Below the pieces are notes generated by a model. It saw nothing but the letters and a program-made list of their open reading frames with translations. It did not search any database and was not told the DNA's origin. DNA of 64,000 nt from Thauera sp. 2A1 (GTDB lineage: Bacteria; Pseudomonadota; Gammaproteobacteria; Burkholderiales; Rhodocyclaceae). The number at the start of each line of letters is the position of its first letter. Position 1 is the first letter of the stretch. Made by a program: the position numbers and the translations under genes. Below are positions 58,967 through 64,000 of the stretch, piece after piece. Location: positions 20,835 through 84,834 of the forward strand of contig NZ_SSXV01000022.1 in the NCBI RefSeq assembly GCF_009469595.2, in the 5' to 3' direction.

Positions 58967-61771
58967 ATGGCTGACTACCGCAAGACGCTCAATCTCCCCG
59001 ACACGCCCTTTCCGATGCGCGGCGACCTGCCCAAGCGCGAGCCGAACTGGATCGCCGACTGGCAGCAGAAGAAGCTCTACCAGCGCATCCGCAATGCCAG
59101 CGCCGGCCGACCGAAGTTCGTGCTGCACGACGGTCCGCCGTATGCCAATGGCAGCCTTCACATCGGCCATGCGCTGAACAAGATCCTCAAGGACATCATC
59201 GTGCGCTCGAAGACGCTGGCCGGCTTCGACGCGCCCTACGTGCCGGGCTGGGACTGCCATGGCCTGCCGATCGAGCACAAGGTGGAAGTGACCCACGGCA
59301 AGAACCTGCCCGCCGACAAGGTGCGCGAGCTGTGCCGCGCCTACGCCGCGGAGCAGATCGATATCCAGAAGGCCGACTTCATCCGCCTCGGCGTGCTGGG
59401 CGAGTGGGACAACCCCTACCGCACGATGGAATTCGCCAACGAGGCCAACGAGATCCGCGCGCTGGCCGAGATGACCCGGAACGGCTATGTATTCAAGGGC
59501 CTTAAGCCGGTGAACTGGTGCTTCGACTGCGGCTCGGCGCTGGCCGAGGCCGAGGTCGAGTACGCCGACAAGCCCTCGCCGACCATCGACGTCGCCTTCC
59601 CGCTCACCGACGCGCACGCCGACCGGCTGGCCGCCGCCTTCGGCAAGACGGAGCTGACCAAGCCCGTCGCCGCGGTGATCTGGACCACCACGCCGTGGAC
59701 GATCCCTGCCAACCAGGCGTTGAACGCGCATCCCGACATCGAATACGCGCTGGTCGACGTGGGTGATCGGCTGCTGGTGCTGGCGAAGGATCTGGTTGCC
59801 AGTGCGCTCGAACGCTACCAGCGCGAAGGCACCGTGGTGGCCACGGCAGCGGGCACCGCGCTCGATCGCATCGAGTTCCGCCACCCGTTCTACGATCGCG
59901 TGTCGCCGATCTATCTGGCCGAATACGTGGGCGTGGATGCCGGTACCGGCATCGTGCATTCGTCACCGGCGCATGGCGTGGACGACTTCAACGCGTGGCG
60001 CGCCTACGGTCGCAGCAACGAGGAGATCCTGTCGCTGGTGATGGGCAGCGGCGAGTACGTGCCGGACCTGCCCTTCTTCGGCGGCATGAACATCTGGAAG
60101 GCCAACCCGGCCATCGTCGCCAAGCTGGCCGAAGTCGGCGCGCTGCTGTCGCACGGCAAGATCACCCACAGCTACATGCACTGCTGGCGCCACAAGACGC
60201 CGCTGGTGTATCGCGCCACCGCGCAGTGGTTCGTCGGCATGGACCGGGCCGCCGCCGATGGCTCGACCTTGCGCGAGCGTGCGTTGCGCGCGGTGGAAGC
60301 GACCAAGTTCTATCCCGGCTGGGGCCAGGCCCGCCTGCACGCCATGATCGCCAACCGCCCGGACTGGTGCATCTCGCGCCAGCGCAACTGGGGCGTACCG
60401 ATTCCCTTCTTCCTGAACAAGGAAACGGGCGAGCTGCATCCGCGCACCGTCGAGCTGATGGAAGAAATCGCCAAGCGCGTCGAGCAGGAAGGCATCGAGG
60501 CGTGGTTCAAGCTCGACGCCGCCGAGCTGCTCGGCGCCGAGGCGGCGCAGTACGACAAGATCGCCGACACGCTCGACGTCTGGTTCGACTCCGGCACCAC
60601 GCACTGGCATGTGCTGCGCGGCTCCCACAACGACGGCCATCCGGAAGGGCCGCGCGCCGACATGTACCTGGAAGGCTCCGACCAGCACCGCGGCTGGTTC
60701 CATTCCTCGCTGCTCACCGGGTGCGCGATCGACGGCCATGCGCCCTACCGCAGCCTGCTGACCCACGGCTTCGCGGTGGACGGCCAGGGCCGCAAGATGA
60801 GCAAGTCGCTCGGCAACGTCGTCGTGCCGCAGGAAGTCACCGGCAAGCTGGGCGCCGAGGTCCTGCGCCTGTGGGTGGCGTCCACCGACTATTCGGGCGA
60901 GCTGTCGATCTCGAAGGAGATCCTCGACCGTGTGGTCGAGGTGTACCGCCGCATCCGCAACACCCTGCGCTTCCTGCTCGCCAACACCGCCGACTTCGAC
61001 ATCGACAAGGACGCGGTGCCGCTGGAGCAGTGGCTGGACATCGACCGCTACGCGCTCGCCTTTACCCGCAAGCTGGCGCAGCAGGCCGAGGCCGACTACG
61101 CCAAGATGGAATTCCACCGGATCGTGCAGGCGCTGCAGGTGTTCTGTGCGGAAGACCTCGGCGCCTTCTACCTCGACATCCTGAAGGACCGCCTGTACAC
61201 GACCGCCGCTGGCAGCCTGCCACGGCGCGCCGCGCAGACGGTGCTGTGGCACATCACCCAGACCCTGCTCAAGCTGATGGCGCCGATCCTGTCCTTCACC
61301 GCCGAGGAAGCCTGGGCGGTGCTGCATCCGGGCAAGGACGACAGCATCATGCTGCACACTTTCCACGCGCTGCCGGCGCAGGAAGGCGAGCCCGGCCTGA
61401 TCGCGCGCTGGGAGACGATCCGTGGCGTGCGTGCTGAAGGCCTCAAGGTGATCGAGGCGCTGCGCACCGAAGGCAAGGTCGGCTCGTCGCTGCAGGCTGA
61501 ACTCGCGCTGCAGCTCACCTCGGACAAGTTCACCGCGCTGGCGAGCCTGGGCGAAGACCTGCGCTTCGTGACCATGACTTCGGCCGCCAGCCTGGCGGAA
61601 GTCGCCGCGGCCGAAGACGAGCGCATCGTCGCCAGCCCGAGCGCGGCACAGAAATGCGAGCGCTGCTGGCATTACGTCGACAGCGTGAGCAGCCATGCCG
61701 AGCATGCGACGCTGTGCGGACGCTGCGTGAGCAACCTGTTCGGTGAAGGCGAGACGCGCACGCATGCCTGA
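58967..61771 (+). CDS. ileS: Isoleucyl-tRNA synthetase
   Basis: The 934-residue class I synthetase has the HIGH motif in PPYANGSLHIGHALNKIL, the WDCHGLPIEHK segment, the editing CP1 domain (about 200-400), KMSKS in RKMSKSLGNVV, and a C-terminal zinc finger with CERCWHYV and LCGRC. These fit the bacterial short-type IleRS. The ATG at 58967 matches the standard N-terminus (ADYRKTLNLPDTPFPMRGDL). It overlaps lspA by eight bases. Confidence 0.97.
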   Translation: MADYRKTLNLPDTPFPMRGDLPKREPNWIADWQQKKLYQRIRNASAGRPKFVLHDGPPYANGSLHIGHALNKILKDIIVRSKTLAGFDAPYVPGWDCHGLPIEHKVEVTHGKNLPADKVRELCRAYAAEQIDIQKADFIRLGVLGEWDNPYRTMEFANEANEIRALAEMTRNGYVFKGLKPVNWCFDCGSALAEAEVEYADKPSPTIDVAFPLTDAHADRLAAAFGKTELTKPVAAVIWTTTPWTIPANQALNAHPDIEYALVDVGDRLLVLAKDLVASALERYQREGTVVATAAGTALDRIEFRHPFYDRVSPIYLAEYVGVDAGTGIVHSSPAHGVDDFNAWRAYGRSNEEILSLVMGSGEYVPDLPFFGGMNIWKANPAIVAKLAEVGALLSHGKITHSYMHCWRHKTPLVYRATAQWFVGMDRAAADGSTLRERALRAVEATKFYPGWGQARLHAMIANRPDWCISRQRNWGVPIPFFLNKETGELHPRTVELMEEIAKRVEQEGIEAWFKLDAAELLGAEAAQYDKIADTLDVWFDSGTTHWHVLRGSHNDGHPEGPRADMYLEGSDQHRGWFHSSLLTGCAIDGHAPYRSLLTHGFAVDGQGRKMSKSLGNVVVPQEVTGKLGAEVLRLWVASTDYSGELSISKEILDRVVEVYRRIRNTLRFLLANTADFDIDKDAVPLEQWLDIDRYALAFTRKLAQQAEADYAKMEFHRIVQALQVFCAEDLGAFYLDILKDRLYTTAAGSLPRRAAQTVLWHITQTLLKLMAPILSFTAEEAWAVLHPGKDDSIMLHTFHALPAQEGEPGLIARWETIRGVRAEGLKVIEALRTEGKVGSSLQAELALQLTSDKFTALASLGEDLRFVTMTSAASLAEVAAAEDERIVASPSAAQKCERCWHYVDSVSSHAEHATLCGRCVSNLFGEGETRTHA

Positions 61772-62318
61772 GTCGAATCCGTCCCAACATCGCGCCAGCG
61801 GCGGTTCGAAATCGGCCGTGGCCGCGATGGCGCCCTGGCTGGGGCTTGCCGCACTGGTCGGCGTGCTCGACCAGCTCACCAAACAGTGGGTGCTCGGCAG
61901 CCTGCATTTTGGCGAGGTCATCCCCGTCACCCCATTCTTCGATCTGGTGCTGGTGTTCAATCGCGGCGCGGCGTTCAGCTTCCTGGCGGATCATTCCGGC
62001 TGGCAGCGCTGGTTCTTCACCGGCCTCGCCGTCGTCATCAGCGGCTGGCTGCTGGCGCTGATGCACCGCCATCGCGACGAGCGCCTGCTGCCGGCCGCCT
62101 TTGCGCTGATCATCGGCGGCGCGCTCGGCAACGTGGTCGACCGCCTGATGCACGGCGCGGTTGTCGACTTCCTGTATTTTCACGCCGGCCGGCACGGCTG
62201 GCCGGCCTTCAACCTTGCCGACGCCGCGATCACCCTGGGCGTGGGCATGATGCTGTGGGCTCAGTTCCGCGGCAACGGCGAAGCCAGGGCTGAACCGACA
62301 ACGGAGAACATGAGATGA
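61764..62318 (+). CDS. lspA: Lipoprotein signal peptidase (signal peptidase II)
   Basis: The 184-residue membrane protein has four helices and the two catalytic Asp motifs GNVVDRLMHGAVVDFL and FNLADAAITLG, plus the early DQLTKQWV. It cleaves prolipoproteins after lipid attachment. The ATG at 61764 overlaps the end of ileS by eight bases. The N-terminal 25 residues are polar and Ser-rich before the first helix. It overlaps slpA by four bases (ATGA). Confidence 0.96.
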   Translation: MPESNPSQHRASGGSKSAVAAMAPWLGLAALVGVLDQLTKQWVLGSLHFGEVIPVTPFFDLVLVFNRGAAFSFLADHSGWQRWFFTGLAVVISGWLLALMHRHRDERLLPAAFALIIGGALGNVVDRLMHGAVVDFLYFHAGRHGWPAFNLADAAITLGVGMMLWAQFRGNGEARAEPTTENMR

Positions 62319-62743
62319 GCCACACCGTCGAACCGAACAGCCTCGTCACGCTGAACTACCGCATCACGCTGCCCAACGGCCAGCCGCTGATCAGCACTTT
62401 CGAATCGACGCCCGCCACGCTGCAGCTTGGCGCAGGCGAGATGCTGCCGGGCATGGAAAAGCTGCTGGTCGGACTTGCCGTCGGCAGCTATCACGTCTTC
62501 GAACTGGAGCCGGAAAACGCTTTCGGCCCGCACCGTAGCGAACTCGTCGAGCGCGTCCAGCGCCGGCACATGCCGGACGAGGACATCGAGCCGATGAGCG
62601 TGATGGAGTTCACCGCGCCCGACGGCTCGCGCTACTCCGGCCTGGTGCGCGAGATCGACGCGGAATCGGCCCTGATCGACTTCAACCATCCGCTCGCCGG
62701 CAAGTCCATCCGCTTCGAGGTGGAAGTGATCGGCGTCGTCTGA
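62315..62743 (+). CDS. slpA: FKBP-type peptidyl-prolyl isomerase (SlpA-like)
   Basis: The 142-residue protein is a SlyD/SlpA-type FKBP: VTLNYRITLPNGQPLISTFE, LGAGEMLPGMEKLLVGLAVG, ENAFGPHRSELVERV and FNHPLAGKSIRFEVEV are the family segments, including the insert-in-flap arrangement. Proline isomerase and chaperone activity are expected. Its place between lspA and ispH is conserved in many proteobacteria. The start overlaps the lspA stop by four bases. Confidence 0.93.
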   Translation: MSHTVEPNSLVTLNYRITLPNGQPLISTFESTPATLQLGAGEMLPGMEKLLVGLAVGSYHVFELEPENAFGPHRSELVERVQRRHMPDEDIEPMSVMEFTAPDGSRYSGLVREIDAESALIDFNHPLAGKSIRFEVEVIGVV

Positions 62744-62771
62744 CGCTGCGCGAAGCCAACAGAGAGCTGCA

Positions 62772-63716
62772 ATGAACGACAAGCAAAACGAAATCCTGCT
62801 CGCCAATCCGCGCGGCTTCTGCGCCGGCGTCGAGCGCGCGATCGAGATCGTCGAACGCGCGCTGCAGCGCTTTGGCGCGCCGATCTACGTGCGCCATGAA
62901 GTGGTACACAACAAGTTCGTCGTCGACGACCTGCGCAACAAGGGCGCCGTATTCGTCGAGGAACTCGACGAAGTGCCGGCCGGAAACACGGTGATCTTCT
63001 CCGCCCACGGCGTGTCGCTGGCGGTGCGCGAGGAGGCCGAGCGCCGCGGCCTGCGCGTCTTCGACGCAACCTGCCCGCTGGTGACGAAGGTGCATATCGA
63101 GGTTTCGCGGATGCGCGAGCAGGGCCGCGAGATCGTGATGATCGGCCACAAGGGCCATCCCGAAGTCGAAGGCACGATGGGCCAGGTCGCCAGCGGCATC
63201 CATCTGGTCGAGACGCCGGCCGACGTGGCGACCTTGCAGGTGGCAGACCCGGACAAGCTCGCCTACGTGACGCAGACCACGCTGTCGGTCGACGATGCTG
63301 CAGCGATCGTCGATGCGCTGCGCGCGCGCTTTCCGAACATCGTCGGCCCGAAGAAGGACGACATCTGCTACGCGACGCAGAACCGCCAAGACGCGGTGAA
63401 GTTCATGACGCCGCACGCGGACGTGGTGTTCGTGGTCGGCTCCAAGAACAGTTCCAACTCCAACCGCCTGCGCGAAGTCGCCGAACTGCGCGGCGTGCCG
63501 GCCTATCTGGTCGACAACGCGGCCGGCATCGATGCGGCCTGGATTGAAGGCAAGCGCCGCATCGGCGTCACGGCGGGCGCTTCGGCGCCGGAAGTGCTGG
63601 TGGCGGAGGTGATCGCGCGCCTGCAGGAACTCAGCGGCGCTTCGGTACGCAACCTCGATGGCGTGCCCGAGAAGGTGACCTTCCCGCTGCCGAAGGAACT
63701 GCAGGATCTGGGCTGA
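62772..63716 (+). CDS. ispH: 4-hydroxy-3-methylbut-2-enyl diphosphate reductase
   Basis: The 314-residue iron-sulfur enzyme has the three cluster cysteines in the context NPRGFCAGVERAI, DATCPLVTKVH and DDICYATQNRQ, and the substrate-binding EIVMIGHKGHPEVEGTMGQ and SKNSSNSNRL. It makes IPP and DMAPP, ending the pathway of which ispD and ispF are in this window. It ends the ribF operon and is followed by a strong terminator at 63766. Confidence 0.97.
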   Translation: MNDKQNEILLANPRGFCAGVERAIEIVERALQRFGAPIYVRHEVVHNKFVVDDLRNKGAVFVEELDEVPAGNTVIFSAHGVSLAVREEAERRGLRVFDATCPLVTKVHIEVSRMREQGREIVMIGHKGHPEVEGTMGQVASGIHLVETPADVATLQVADPDKLAYVTQTTLSVDDAAAIVDALRARFPNIVGPKKDDICYATQNRQDAVKFMTPHADVVFVVGSKNSSNSNRLREVAELRGVPAYLVDNAAGIDAAWIEGKRRIGVTAGASAPEVLVAEVIARLQELSGASVRNLDGVPEKVTFPLPKELQDLG

Positions 63717-63765
63717 TCGCAGAGCTTGTGCCGGGCGAGCTGGTCGGTTTCCAACGATAAGAATG

Positions 63766-63797
63766 AAAAACCCTCGCAGTTCAGGCGAGGGTTTTTC
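63766..63797. terminator. Rho-independent terminator after ispH
   Basis: CCCTCGC (63771-63777) and GCGAGGG (63786-63792) form a perfect stem flanked by five A on the left and five T on the right, so it can act in both directions. It lies 50 bp after the ispH stop and directly before the intron end. Confidence 0.88.
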
Positions 63798-63803
63798 GTT
63801 TCG

Positions 63804-64000
63804 TGCGCCCGGCAGGGCGCACCCACTTGGAGGTGAAAGTCCTCTACTCGCCCGGCAAGGGGAAGAGTTAGCTGAACGGCAAGGGTGTCGCGGGTAACTG
63901 CGAATCTGGAGGAAGCCGAAGGCAAAGCGCTGGCCTGACGAACAGGAAGCGGATATGAGGCGGCACAGCGGGGTAAGGCGGCGAATATCGTCAAAGCCCG
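63804..64000 (+). mobile_element. Group II intron, 5' end (continues beyond the window)
   Basis: Starting at GTGCG, the consensus 5' end of group II introns, the sequence follows the pattern of bacterial intron domain I: GTGCGCCCGGCAGGGCGCAC, then GAGGTGAAAGTCCTC, GCTGAACGGCAAGGGTG, GAATCTGGAGGAAGCCGAAGGC and CTGGCCTGACGAACAGGAAGC. These segments are highly like 5' ends of reverse-transcriptase-bearing introns in proteobacteria. The intron begins seven bases past the T-tract of the ispH terminator. The maturase gene, if any, is outside the window. The intron subclass is not determined. Confidence 0.78.

Noticed and set aside
59963..61960. A 665-codon open frame antisense to ileS and lspA
   Set aside because: Same reason: IleRS motifs are intact on the plus strand, and the antisense product is compositionally odd.

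Overview
The window is a GC-rich, densely coded bacterial chromosome segment. Gene content and order (tsaB-rimI-udg, yciB-yciI-bolA-ppiC, ispD-ispF-thpR, ribF-ileS-lspA-slpA-ispH, ppx/ppk, an MCE lipid-transport operon with a STAS-MlaE permease, norE/norF-like genes) fit a betaproteobacterium, most likely Rhodocyclales/Zoogloeaceae (Thauera/Azoarcus/Aromatoleum type). That placement is an inference from protein features; no database was searched.

Layout. 1-9.4 kb is the accessory-looking part: the end of a HAMP-GGDEF diguanylate cyclase, a LeuE-type exporter, a secreted ankyrin protein preceded by a broken GlcG/HbpS gene, an EamA transporter, an Asp/Glu/hydantoin-racemase homologue that lacks the usual catalytic cysteines, remnants of a GntR/FCD regulator and of allantoicase, an AmiS/UreI channel, an NCS2 purine permease and a Tsx-like outer-membrane channel. 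Together these look like a partly decayed purine/ureide uptake and catabolism locus. 9.5-17.4 kb holds an NYN-domain protein, radA coupled to a LysR regulator, lplT, and the tightly overlapping tsaB-rimI-udg set. 17.6-22.5 kb holds an OmpR/EnvZ pair, a truncated haemoglobin and the yciB-yciI-bolA-ppiC operon.

22.5-31 kb is a fatty-acid oxidation region: a large acyl-CoA dehydrogenase, a CbiM-like membrane protein, etfA, etfB, a divergent TetR regulator with palindromic sites at its start, TatD, an enoyl-CoA hydratase and an acyl-CoA synthetase. 31-36 kb is an MCE-type lipid transporter (permease, ATPase, MCE protein, lipoprotein) directly behind ppx, with ppk divergent and a possible Pho box in front of it. 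38-45.5 kb contains relA, mtfA, a host-attachment-family protein, ispD-ispF-thpR and a DUF4010/MgtC-type membrane protein.

45.5-48 kb carries the complete AmmeMemoRadiSam trio (MEMO1-like, AMMECR1-like, radical SAM), overlapping and evidently co-translated; this is the best candidate here for a conserved system whose role is poorly resolved. 48-64 kb is mostly housekeeping: a catalytically degenerate alpha/beta-hydrolase-like protein, mfd, corA, an unrecognised 89-residue protein, norE/norF-like genes, slyX, queG, tsaE, amiC, ribF, ileS, lspA, an FKBP, ispH, a strong terminator, and just beyond it the 5' end of what looks like a group II intron running off the window. No tRNA, rRNA or CRISPR array was recognised.
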